Notes: a model not told the origin generated them from the letters alone. A DNA stretch of 8,683 nucleotides from Pseudorhodobacter sp. (GCA_024641255.1 JAHEDL010000174.1:1-8683); one strand, 5' to 3'; shown: positions 1-5,781, numbered from the stretch's first letter. Numbers and translations: made by a program.

Positions 1-851
1 GCTTTCAGCAGATAGCGGCGGAAAATCTCGGCATAGTTGCGGTAGACATAAGCCTCGTTGCGGCGCTGGTAATGCTCGCGCCGCGCCTCATACATCGCGG
101 GCAACTCATACCACGGCACATTCGGGTGCATGTGATGCACGACATGGAAGTTATTGTTCAAAAACAAATACGACAGCGGCCCACGGTCCTCGACAATCAC
201 CGTGCGCGCCCGAAACGCCTCATGCGCGCGGTGCTCCAGATAGGTGCGGATCTTCAACAGCGCGGTGCCCAGATACACCGCCGCCACATAGGCCAAAATC
301 GGCATCCCCGCCCAGCGCAGCCAGACCAGCACCATCGCCACCCCAACCATATTCAGCGCCCAAGCCAGCCGCACCCGCGGTGCCCCCGCCCAGATCAAGG
401 CCCATTCGGCCCGCAGAAACAAAAACGTGCCCAGCGCCGGCCCCAACAGCACCCGCCCCAGCAAGCTGTTGTTGATCCGCAGCAACTTCTGCATCAGGCG
501 CGACGTTTTCGCCCAGACCTCAGGGTCCATGTAATTGGATTCGGGGTCGTCATAGGGGTCGGTCAGCGCCGGATCATAGTGGTGCTGCAAATGGGTGTCC
601 TTGAAGCGCAGATAAGGCACGCACAGCGCCAGCGCCGGAAACACCAGCGCCTCGTTCAGCCATTGGCGGCGAAACGGATGGCCGTGCAAAACCTCGTGCT
701 GCAACGACGAAAACTGCGCCACCGCGATGCCGGTCAGCACAACCGACATCGGCCCCGTCGAATGCCAGATCTGCGTGCCAAGCAGCCAAACCGCATAGGT
801 CGCCGCCAACATTGCCACCGTCGGCCATTCCAACCGCTTGCCCTGCGCCAT
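1..851 (-). CDS. Fatty acid desaturase family membrane di-iron enzyme (C-terminus cut by window edge)
   Basis: The minus-strand frame stays open from the start codon to the window edge, giving about 283 codons without a stop. The translation has the three histidine clusters of membrane fatty acid desaturases and related hydroxylases (PF00487 type): HEVLH near residues 50-55, HLQHH followed by a DPYDDPE stretch around residue 80, and HVVHH in the context NNNFHVVHHMHP near the C-terminal part. Hydrophobic segments lie before the first box and between the second and third. By family, the protein would insert double bonds into (or hydroxylate) acyl chains in the inner membrane, using a di-iron centre and electrons from ferredoxin or a similar donor. 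The exact substrate cannot be read. Two ATGs are possible, at 857 and 851. The second is preferred because the GACGAGG sequence then sits 6 nt upstream, whereas it abuts the first ATG. The gene is divergent from an XRE regulator, which is its obvious candidate controller. Confidence 0.9.
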   Translation of the reverse strand, partial: MAQGKRLEWPTVAMLAATYAVWLLGTQIWHSTGPMSVVLTGIAVAQFSSLQHEVLHGHPFRRQWLNEALVFPALALCVPYLRFKDTHLQHHYDPALTDPYDDPESNYMDPEVWAKTSRLMQKLLRINNSLLGRVLLGPALGTFLFLRAEWALIWAGAPRVRLAWALNMVGVAMVLVWLRWAGMPILAYVAAVYLGTALLKIRTYLEHRAHEAFRARTVIVEDRGPLSYLFLNNNFHVVHHMHPNVPWYELPAMYEARREHYQRRNEAYVYRNYAEIFRRYLLK

Positions 852-904
852 TTTCATCCTCGTCACAGCCTCATTGCCCCGCCTTAGCACTTGCCAAAGC
901 CAGA

Positions 905-914
905 CGGAATTCCG
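905..914. promoter_or_regulatory. Perfect 10-bp palindrome in the desaturase/regulator spacer
   Basis: CGGAATTCCG is a perfect palindrome in the 107-bp spacer between the divergent desaturase and XRE genes. A TTGCCA hexamer at 891-896 lies just upstream and could be a weak -35 for the regulator, which would place the palindrome in the spacer before a poor -10 (around GGATAC, 916-921). An operator for the neighbouring regulator is a reasonable guess, but a 10-bp palindrome can occur by chance. Confidence 0.3.
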
Positions 915-943
915 AGGATACGCAGCATAAACCCAACATTGCA

Positions 944-953
944 GATAATTATC
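944..953. promoter_or_regulatory. Perfect AT-rich 10-bp palindrome just before the regulator start
   Basis: GATAATTATC is a perfect palindrome ending 5 nt before the ATG of the XRE gene. It lies in an AT-rich patch within otherwise GC-rich DNA. Its centre is 39 bp from that of the palindrome at 905-914. The half-sequence GATAAT also resembles a -10 hexamer on either strand, although no good -35 is seen at the right distance. It could be an autoregulatory operator, part of a promoter, or chance. No Shine-Dalgarno sequence is visible between it and the start codon. Confidence 0.3.
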
Positions 954-958
954 ACCAG

Positions 959-1816
959 ATGGCAGATTTGATCGACAAACGCGACCGCGCCACCCTGTTC
1001 CGCACCCGGCTTGCCGAAGGCATGGCCGAACGGGGTCTGTCGCAATCGGCGCTTGCCCGCGCCACTGGCGCAGATCGGTCAACCATCTCGGCCCTGCTTG
1101 GGCCCGGAACCCGTCTGCCCAATGCCCAGCTTGCCGCCGATTGCGCCGCAGCCCTTGGCGTGTCTTGCGACTGGCTGCTTGGTCTTGCCGGTCGCCCAGA
1201 ACCCATTGCCGACCTGATGGCCACCGCCGTCACCCTGACCGAAGCCCCGCGCGCCCTGTTTGACGATGATCTGATCCGCTGGCACCACGAAGCGGCAGGC
1301 TATAAAATCCGCCATGTTCCGGCCAGCCTGCCCGACATGCTGAAAACCCCTGACGTGGTGCGCTGGGAATATGCCGATCAGCTTGGCCGCTCGCCCGATC
1401 AGGCCATCGCGGCGTTTCAGGATCAACTGGCGTGGATGAAAACCGCGCAATCCGATTATGAAATCGCCCTACCGCTGCACGAGGTGCAAAGCTTTGCCGA
1501 AGGCACTGGCTATTGGGCGGGCTTGCCGCTGCCCCTGCGCCGCGCCCAGATGGATCACCTGATCACGCTTTGCGACACGCTTTACCCGTCGCTGCGGCTC
1601 TATCTTTTTGACGCGCACAAGCTGTACTCCAGCCCGGTCACGCTGTTTGGCCCGCATCTGGCCGCCGTCTATCTTGGCCGCCATTATATCGTGTTCCGCG
1701 ATCCGGCCCGCGTGCAGTCGATCTTGCAGCATTTCGACGGTCTGGTGCGCGCGGCCCCCTTCGGCGCGCGCGGCGTCATTTCACATCTGACCCGCCTGCG
1801 TGCCGAAATCGGCTAG
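959..1816 (+). CDS. XRE-family helix-turn-helix regulator with large C-terminal domain
   Basis: The 285-aa protein begins with a Cro/C1-type helix-turn-helix at about residues 14-74. The pattern GLSQSALARATGADRSTISALL (split here as GLSQSALARATG and ADRSTISALL) is typical, followed by the LGVSCDWLLGL ending common in this family. Residues 75-285 form a second domain that I cannot name with certainty. It has a LPDMLKTPDVVRWEY segment, an AFQDQLAWM segment, a long helix-rich middle, and a predicted beta region around AVYLGRHYIVF. This order resembles the DUF5753 domain of actinobacterial XRE regulators. The ATG at 959 was chosen over upstream in-frame codons because those would run into the divergent desaturase gene; an ATG at 1021 has a better ribosome site but would remove part of the HTH. 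The gene probably controls itself and the divergent desaturase (inference from arrangement). Its TAG stop overlaps the stop of the convergent lipocalin gene. Confidence 0.87.
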   Translation: MADLIDKRDRATLFRTRLAEGMAERGLSQSALARATGADRSTISALLGPGTRLPNAQLAADCAAALGVSCDWLLGLAGRPEPIADLMATAVTLTEAPRALFDDDLIRWHHEAAGYKIRHVPASLPDMLKTPDVVRWEYADQLGRSPDQAIAAFQDQLAWMKTAQSDYEIALPLHEVQSFAEGTGYWAGLPLPLRRAQMDHLITLCDTLYPSLRLYLFDAHKLYSSPVTLFGPHLAAVYLGRHYIVFRDPARVQSILQHFDGLVRAAPFGARGVISHLTRLRAEIG

Positions 1817-2304
1817 TAAACCACCAGCTGTTTCAGGTCATAGCCGTTCCAGTCCAGAATATCCTTGGCCGCCGCCAAACGATCCGCCGGAAACGCCCCA
1901 CGGTTCAGAATGAATCCCAACTGGCCATTCGGCGCGCCGATCACCAACGTGCGGTAATCGGCATCGGCCCACAGCACCCACCACGGCCCCGGTTGGCCCG
2001 GCACATCAAACCGCCCCACCGTCTGCGCCTGCATCGCGCCCGCGCCTTTGGCCACACCGCCCGCCTGACACAGCCGATAGGCCACCGTCAAACCAGCAGC
2101 GCCTTGCGAAATCCGGGCCGCCCCCGGCGCGCATTTACCCGCGCCAAACCCTGCCACTTGCCGCCAATCTCCCGCCAACTTCGCCGGGTCCAGCACCGCG
2201 TTAGAATACATCGGCGCATCCGGCGCCCGATAATGCCCCACCGCCACCTGCTTTGGCGCCGCCATACAACCCGCCAACAGCAGCACGAAAATCAATCGAT
2301 GCAC
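1813..2304 (-). CDS. Blc-type lipocalin lipoprotein
   Basis: The 163-aa product starts with a short lipoprotein signal peptide (MHR, then a leucine-rich core) ending in the lipobox LAGC with Cys13. The residue after the cysteine is Met, so outer-membrane sorting is expected. The lipocalin signature GDW lies at residues 45-47, and near the C-terminus a YRTLVIG...LGFILNR stretch matches the conserved second half of bacterial lipocalins such as E. coli Blc. Family members bind fatty acids or lysophospholipids at the outer membrane. The start is a GTG (2302-2304), supported by AGGG 7 nt upstream and by the lipobox position. The first 13 nt lie inside the upstream lipoprotein gene, so translation is probably coupled. 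The gene ends by sharing CTAG (1813-1816) with the convergent regulator. It is the last gene of the aldo/keto reductase operon. Confidence 0.88.
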   Translation of the reverse strand: MHRLIFVLLLAGCMAAPKQVAVGHYRAPDAPMYSNAVLDPAKLAGDWRQVAGFGAGKCAPGAARISQGAAGLTVAYRLCQAGGVAKGAGAMQAQTVGRFDVPGQPGPWWVLWADADYRTLVIGAPNGQLGFILNRGAFPADRLAAAKDILDWNGYDLKQLVVY

Positions 2305-2777
2305 AATGTAACCCTAACCCCGTTGTCCTGAAGAATGTCATTGCAGCCAAACAGCGGCGTGACCGGCGCACATGTATTTGATGTTGCAAGGCAATAGCCA
2401 TCGCAATCGCTTTCCTTACGGCAAAACTTGCCGCCGTCTTTCGTGCGCTGCACGCAGGCTTTCGATGCCGCATTACCCGCAGCCGCCCATTGCCCGCCCT
2501 TTTTCAAACAGGCCAGTTCTTGGGGCAACACCACCGGCGCGGGTTCTTCGGCAACCGGCGGCGCAACAGCGACGGCAGTAGGTGCGGCACTGGCCGCAGG
2601 GTTTGGTGCCGCCACCGCCGCATCTGCCGCCCCCGGTGCCGCCAGCGTGCTAACCTCGACAGCATCGCCAGTGATCGGGTTTGCCCCTGCCCCTGCAACA
2701 GCGGGCTTGGCCAAATCGCCACCGCGCAAGGTGCAGCCAGCCAGCACCACGGCACATAACAGCAAAACCGCGCGCAT
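2292..2777 (-). CDS. Lipoprotein with Ala/Pro-rich linker and eight-cysteine C-terminal domain
   Basis: I do not recognise a named family. The 161-aa protein has a lipoprotein signal peptide with lipobox LAGC (Cys15, followed by Thr). Residues about 25-85 form a low-complexity Ala/Pro/Val linker that probably spans periplasmic space. The C-terminal domain (about 86-161) carries eight cysteines (90, 108, 119, 125, 129, 136, 145, 159), enough for four disulfides, in a compact pattern including FCRKESDC and YCLATSNTC, and ends LCID. The start was placed at the ATG directly before the signal peptide: AAGGGG lies 6 nt upstream and overlaps the stop codon of the aldo/keto reductase. Upstream in-frame codons would add a basic extension without purpose. 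The gene is therefore in an operon, 10 nt after the reductase and overlapping the lipocalin by 13 nt. I recall similar Cys-rich hypothetical proteins in Rhodobacteraceae. The function is unknown; a periplasmic structural or binding role is only a guess. Confidence 0.82.
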   Translation of the reverse strand: MRAVLLLCAVVLAGCTLRGGDLAKPAVAGAGANPITGDAVEVSTLAAPGAADAAVAAPNPAASAAPTAVAVAPPVAEEPAPVVLPQELACLKKGGQWAAAGNAASKACVQRTKDGGKFCRKESDCDGYCLATSNTCAPVTPLFGCNDILQDNGVRVTLCID

Positions 2778-2787
2778 CGCCTGCCCC

Positions 2788-3831
2788 TTAATACGGCATC
2801 GGATGCGCGCGATGCGCCGCATCAATCGCCGCCAATACATCGTCCGACAACACCAGATCCGCCGCCCCCAGCGCGCGCTTCAACTGCCCCAGATCGGTGG
2901 CCCCAATGATCGGCACGCACGGAAACGGCCGCGCGCTGCAAAACGCAATCGCCATCTGCACCGGGTCCAACCCCGCTTCGGCGGCAATGCCCAGATAGGC
3001 CGCCACCGCCGGAAACACCTGCGGCGTGATCCGCCCCGACAGCGTCGGATTGATCGCCCGCCGCGTGCCTTCCGGGATCACATCGCCGGCATATTTCCCG
3101 GTCAGAAGCCCGGTGGCCAAGGGCGAAAACGCCAAAAGCGGCATGTCTTCCAACACCGAAAGCTCGGCCCAATCGCTGTCAAACTGCCGGCACAGCAGCG
3201 AATATTCGTTCTGCACCGTCGCCATGCGCGGCAAACCATGCGTATCGGCCAAGGCCAACCAGCGCGATGCGCCCCAGACCGATTCATTGGAAAGCGCGAT
3301 ATGCCGAATCTTGCCCGCCGCGATCAGCTCTGCCGCGACCTCAAGAATTTCAACCATATGCGCCTCAATCGCCGCCTTGTCGCCGCCACGCGGATCAAAG
3401 CTCCAGATATCGCGGAAATGGTAGGCGGCGCGGTTGGGCCAGTGCAGCTGATAAAGGTCAATGTAACCGGTGCGCAGCCGCTGCAACGATGCATCAACCG
3501 CCGCGCGCAGAATGGCCCCGGTGATCGGCGCGCCGTCACGCACCGCCGCCTGCCCTTCGCCCGTCACTTTCGTGGCCAGCACCAAACCATCGCGGCCGCC
3601 GCGCGCCGCCAGCCAGGACCCGATGATCTCCTCGCTGCGACCCACCGTTTCGGCGCGCACCGGGTTAACCGGATACATCTCGGCGGTGTCCCAGAAATTC
3701 ACCCCCGCTGCCAGCGCCATATCCATCTGCGCATGGCCGTCGGCTTCGGTATTCTGGCTGCCCCAAGTCATTGTCCCCAGACATATCTGTGAAACCTGCA
3801 TCCCGGTTTTGCCCAAACGCACTTGCCGCAT
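2788..3831 (-). CDS. Tas-like NADP(H)-dependent aldo/keto reductase
   Basis: The 347-aa protein is a full-length aldo/keto reductase, very close in length and motif order to E. coli Tas (346 aa as I remember it). It opens with LGKTGMQVSQICLGTMTWG, followed by the HAQMD and AEMYPV stretches seen in Tas. The catalytic tetrad is readable as Asp48, Tyr53, Lys88 (ATKV) and His130 (QLHW). A C-terminal IIGAT motif fits the NADP(H)-binding end of the TIM barrel. It should reduce carbonyl groups of aldehydes or ketones in the cytoplasm; the substrate is not predictable. The start at 3831 is fixed by a strong AGGAGGG ribosome site. It is the first gene of an operon with two lipoproteins, and it is divergent from the SOS-controlled imuA-like gene. 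The LexA box lies about 76 bp upstream of its start, so a side effect of LexA on this gene is possible but not shown. Confidence 0.93.
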   Translation of the reverse strand: MRQVRLGKTGMQVSQICLGTMTWGSQNTEADGHAQMDMALAAGVNFWDTAEMYPVNPVRAETVGRSEEIIGSWLAARGGRDGLVLATKVTGEGQAAVRDGAPITGAILRAAVDASLQRLRTGYIDLYQLHWPNRAAYHFRDIWSFDPRGGDKAAIEAHMVEILEVAAELIAAGKIRHIALSNESVWGASRWLALADTHGLPRMATVQNEYSLLCRQFDSDWAELSVLEDMPLLAFSPLATGLLTGKYAGDVIPEGTRRAINPTLSGRITPQVFPAVAAYLGIAAEAGLDPVQMAIAFCSARPFPCVPIIGATDLGQLKRALGAADLVLSDDVLAAIDAAHRAHPMPY

Positions 3832-3835
3832 CGCA

Positions 3836-3842
3836 CCCTCCT
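3836..3842 (-). promoter_or_regulatory. Ribosome binding site fixing the aldo/keto reductase start
   Basis: On the minus strand AGGAGGG precedes the ATG at 3831 by 4 nt. It matters because the frame stays open upstream to an ATG at 3912, which would add a 27-residue hydrophobic stretch that looks like a signal peptide. Aldo/keto reductases of this type begin right at the MRQVRLG segment, so the extension is not translated. Confidence 0.85.
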
Positions 3843-3902
3843 GATTTGCGGCCAAGGCTACGCGCGCCCCTGCGGCAAGGAAAGCCCACAAGCGCACGGC
3901 AC

Positions 3903-3931
3903 TTGAGAACAAATAAAGAACATCCTAAACT
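3903..3931 (+). promoter_or_regulatory. Predicted sigma-70-type promoter of the imuA-like gene
   Basis: TTGAGA (3903-3908) is separated by exactly 17 nt from TAAACT (3926-3931). These match 5/6 and 4/6 of the consensus hexamers. The LexA box at 3907-3921 overlaps the -35 and fills most of the spacer, the usual position for a repressor of this type. The expected transcription start is about 7 nt after the -10, which falls on the start codon at 3938. Confidence 0.6.
3907..3921 (+). promoter_or_regulatory. LexA (SOS) box, alphaproteobacterial type
   Basis: GAAC AAATAAA GAAC is an exact match to GAAC-N7-GAAC, the reverse complement of GTTC-N7-GTTC, the direct-repeat LexA site established for alphaproteobacteria such as Rhodobacter. 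It sits inside the predicted promoter, 16 bp before the ATG of the imuA-like gene. DNA damage should relieve LexA repression and induce that gene. The divergent aldo/keto reductase starts 76 bp away on the other side. Confidence 0.88.
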
Positions 3932-3937
3932 GGCGGC

Positions 3938-4585
3938 ATGACCCTACCGATTCACCACCTGCTGCCCGGACCAAAACTTTTCCCGCCACAACTGTTGCCC
4001 GGCGGGCTTGGCCTTGGGCTGGCGCGCGGCCGTGTGCACGAAGTCTGCGGCAGTGCGCGCTGCGTGTTTGCGGCCTTTGTGATGAACCAAAGTCAGGGTC
4101 CGGTGATGTGGGCGCTGCCGGGCTGGCAGCCCGAACGCATCAACCCGCAAGGGTTTTCCAACTATGCCGACACCGGCCGGATCATCTTTGCCGCCGTCCG
4201 GCGCGCCGATGATCTCTTGTGGATCACCGAAGAGGCGTTACGCTCTGGTGCCACGCCGCTGGTGGTGGCCGAACTGCAGGAACCGCCCGCCCTGACCCCG
4301 ATCCGCCGCCTGCATCTGGCGGCAGAGACGGGCAGCGAAGCCGCGCTGCGCCGGGGTGAACTGCCACCGCTGGCGCTGCTGTTAACCCCCGGCAGCGGCG
4401 GCGCGCCCGGCGTTGAAAGCCGCTGGCGCATGCAGCCGCGGCCCAGCGCCCCGACCCGATCTGAATATAGCATGGCTTGGGAAATCACCCGCCTGCGCGC
4501 CCGCACCGAACCGCCTGCCCGCTGGCACGCCGCCCAAGATGGCAAAGGCCCGATCGAACTGACCCCGCTTCCGACTGAAGTCTGA
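3938..4585 (+). CDS. imuA: ImuA-like SOS protein (RecA-like fold, degenerate Walker A), apparently orphan
   Basis: The 215-aa protein resembles ImuA of alphaproteobacterial mutasome cassettes. Key stretches are GRVHEVCG at residues 31-38, where RecA-family proteins carry the Walker A loop (here GSARCVF, lacking the Gly-Lys-Ser/Thr), VMWALPGWQPERINPQG, DDLLWITEEALRSGATPLVVAEL, PIRRLHLAAE, and LLLTPGSGGAPGVESRW. In the known system ImuA works with ImuB and the polymerase DnaE2 in error-prone bypass of DNA damage. Neither imuB nor dnaE2 follows here; the next gene is a YceI family gene. An exact LexA box in the promoter supports the assignment. No clear Shine-Dalgarno sequence precedes the ATG, and the predicted transcript starts at or next to it, so a leaderless mRNA is possible. 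An alternative is another SOS-induced RecA-like cell-division or repair protein, since ImuA is related to SulA-type proteins. Confidence 0.8.
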   Translation: MTLPIHHLLPGPKLFPPQLLPGGLGLGLARGRVHEVCGSARCVFAAFVMNQSQGPVMWALPGWQPERINPQGFSNYADTGRIIFAAVRRADDLLWITEEALRSGATPLVVAELQEPPALTPIRRLHLAAETGSEAALRRGELPPLALLLTPGSGGAPGVESRWRMQPRPSAPTRSEYSMAWEITRLRARTEPPARWHAAQDGKGPIELTPLPTEV

Positions 4586-4620
4586 TCCCCCGCGATTCCC
4601 CGCCCAGACCGGCAAAAACC

Positions 4621-4629
4621 TGCTAGAAT
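4621..4629 (+). promoter_or_regulatory. Candidate extended -10 promoter for the yceI-type/cytochrome b561 pair
   Basis: TGC-TAGAAT lies 21 bp before the YceI-family ATG, in the 65-bp gap after the imuA-like gene. TAGAAT matches 5/6 of the -10 consensus and is preceded by the TGn of extended -10 promoters. No good -35 is seen 16-18 nt upstream (CGCCCA), which is tolerated in that class. A start near 4636 would leave a 15-nt leader containing the Shine-Dalgarno sequence. Confidence 0.45.
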
Positions 4630-4638
4630 CGGTTAAAG

Positions 4639-4646
4639 AAGGAGGT
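4639..4646 (+). promoter_or_regulatory. Near-perfect Shine-Dalgarno sequence of the YceI-family gene
   Basis: AAGGAGGT is fully complementary to the 3' end of 16S rRNA and lies 4 nt before the ATG at 4651. It is the strongest ribosome site in the window along with that of the aldo/keto reductase, and suggests high translation. Confidence 0.85.
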
Positions 4647-4650
4647 CCCC

Positions 4651-5217
4651 ATGCGCGCCCTCATCCTGATGCTGGCTTTGGCCAGCCCCGCCACCACAGC
4701 CACCGCCACCCCAACCAGCTATGCCTTGCAACCCGCGCTGTCCTCGGTCGGCTTTGAAACCGATTTCGGCCCCGATCTGATCACCGGGCGGATGCCCGTC
4801 ACCCGCGCCGACCTGACGCTAGATTTTGCCAATGTCTCGGCCAGCCATGTCGCCGTGACCCTGAACGTGCAGGGCGCCGAAGCCAGCTTTCCCTTCGCCG
4901 CTCAAGCCATGAAAGGGCCAAAGGTGCTGGATTCGGTCGACTATCCCGAAATCCGCTTTGAAAGCACCGCAGTCCACAAATCCGGCGATGGCGCAACCGT
5001 CGAGGGCCGCGTCACCATTCGCGGCGTCACGCATAACATGGTGATGCAAGCCGCGTTCTGGCGGCAAAAGGGCCACGAGGCTGGCGACCTTAGCCACCTG
5101 ACAATCCGACTGACCGGCGCGGTCAACCGGTCAGATTTTGGCGCAACCGGCTGGGCGGATATGGTGGGCGATCAGGTGCGGCTGGACATTCTGGCGCGGA
5201 TCGAACGCACGAACTGA
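4651..5217 (+). CDS. YceI-family periplasmic lipid-binding-type protein
   Basis: The 188-aa protein begins with a signal peptide (MRALILMLALA, cleavage probably after ATA around residues 18-20). The mature part has the YceI order: YALQPALSSVGFETDF (compare the family's D...S.i.F...H), the ITGRMPVTRADLTLDF strand region, AMKGPKVLDSVDYPEIRFEST, VEGRVTIRGVTHNMVM, and a final RSDFGATGW. YceI proteins form an extended lipocalin-like beta barrel that binds a long polyisoprenoid or amide lipid. Their physiological role is not settled; they are often induced by base or osmotic stress. The histidine of the usual F...kH start is replaced here by DFGPD, which is a minor divergence. A cytochrome b561 gene follows after 12 nt, a pairing also seen in E. 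coli (yceJ-yceI). Confidence 0.9.
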   Translation: MRALILMLALASPATTATATPTSYALQPALSSVGFETDFGPDLITGRMPVTRADLTLDFANVSASHVAVTLNVQGAEASFPFAAQAMKGPKVLDSVDYPEIRFESTAVHKSGDGATVEGRVTIRGVTHNMVMQAAFWRQKGHEAGDLSHLTIRLTGAVNRSDFGATGWADMVGDQVRLDILARIERTN

Positions 5218-5229
5218 ACAGGTACCGCC

Positions 5230-5781
5230 ATGTGGCGCAACACCCCCACCCGCTTTGGCCTGCTGACCCGCGCCCTGCATTGGACCATGGCGCTGCTGAT
5301 ATTTGCGCTGCTGGCGCTTGGCACCACGCTTGCCAACATCCAGCCCGGCCTTGCCAACCTGTGGCTTTACGGGCTGCACAAAACCCTTGGCTTCATCGCC
5401 CTAAGCCTTTGCCTGATCAGGCTAATCTGGCACTTCTACAGCCCGCCACCGCCGCCCATCGGCCCGGCCCGAGCGCTAACCAACCGTCTGGCCCGCGCCA
5501 CCCATACCGCGATCTATCTGCTTTTGCTGGCACTCCCGCTTTCGGGCTGGGTCGCATCAGCCGCCAGCGGGCTGGATGTGGTGATCTTTGGCCACATCAC
5601 CCTGCCCGCCATCGCCCCGGTGTCCGCAGCATGGGAAGATACCGGCTTTGCGCTGCACGGCCTGTTGACCAAGGCGCTGATGGCCTTGCTGGTCGCCCAT
5701 ATCGCCGGAGCCACCTTGCGCGGGCTGAAACACGACGGCACCCTGCGCCGGATGATCCACGGCAGCACATCCACCGACTAG
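5230..5781 (+). CDS. Cytochrome b561 family protein (CybB-type, four-helix di-heme)
   Basis: The 183-aa protein has four hydrophobic helices and the histidines expected to bind two b-type hemes: His17 in RALHW, His50 in GLHKTLG, His143 in ALHG and His157 in LVAHIAG. The 14-residue gap between the last pair equals that of E. coli CybB (His137/His151 as I recall), and His50 aligns directly. A five-proline run (72-76) marks the loop between helices 2 and 3. CybB passes electrons from superoxide to ubiquinone in the inner membrane; other members are electron carriers of unknown partner. The gene starts 12 nt after the YceI gene, with ACAGGT 6 nt before the ATG, and shares its transcript. The pairing suggests that this cytochrome and the periplasmic quinone- or isoprenoid-binding YceI protein act together, but the mechanism is unproven. 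Confidence 0.9.
   Translation: MWRNTPTRFGLLTRALHWTMALLIFALLALGTTLANIQPGLANLWLYGLHKTLGFIALSLCLIRLIWHFYSPPPPPIGPARALTNRLARATHTAIYLLLLALPLSGWVASAASGLDVVIFGHITLPAIAPVSAAWEDTGFALHGLLTKALMALLVAHIAGATLRGLKHDGTLRRMIHGSTSTD

Noticed and set aside
72..887. Plus-strand frame of 271 codons at the left edge
   Set aside because: It is the antisense shadow of the desaturase; the opposite strand carries all three histidine boxes.
2778..2840. Basic N-terminal extension of the Cys-rich lipoprotein
   Set aside because: The lipoprotein signal peptide begins at the ATG at 2777 with its own ribosome site; the extension lies within the reductase gene's end.
2428..3792. Long plus-strand reading frame of 454 codons opposite the lipoprotein and aldo/keto reductase genes
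   Set aside because: It is antisense to two clear genes, is rich in Arg/His/Pro as expected of GC-rich shadow frames, and shows no domain or ribosome site.
3832..3912. N-terminal extension of the aldo/keto reductase resembling a signal peptide
   Set aside because: The strong AGGAGGG site and family start position fix the ATG at 3831, and the upstream ATG is at the LexA box.
4583..4588. TGATCC as a Rhodobacter RpoE -35 element before the YceI gene
   Set aside because: No matching -10 (TAAGA-like) lies at the required spacing, and the hexamer overlaps the stop codon of the upstream gene.
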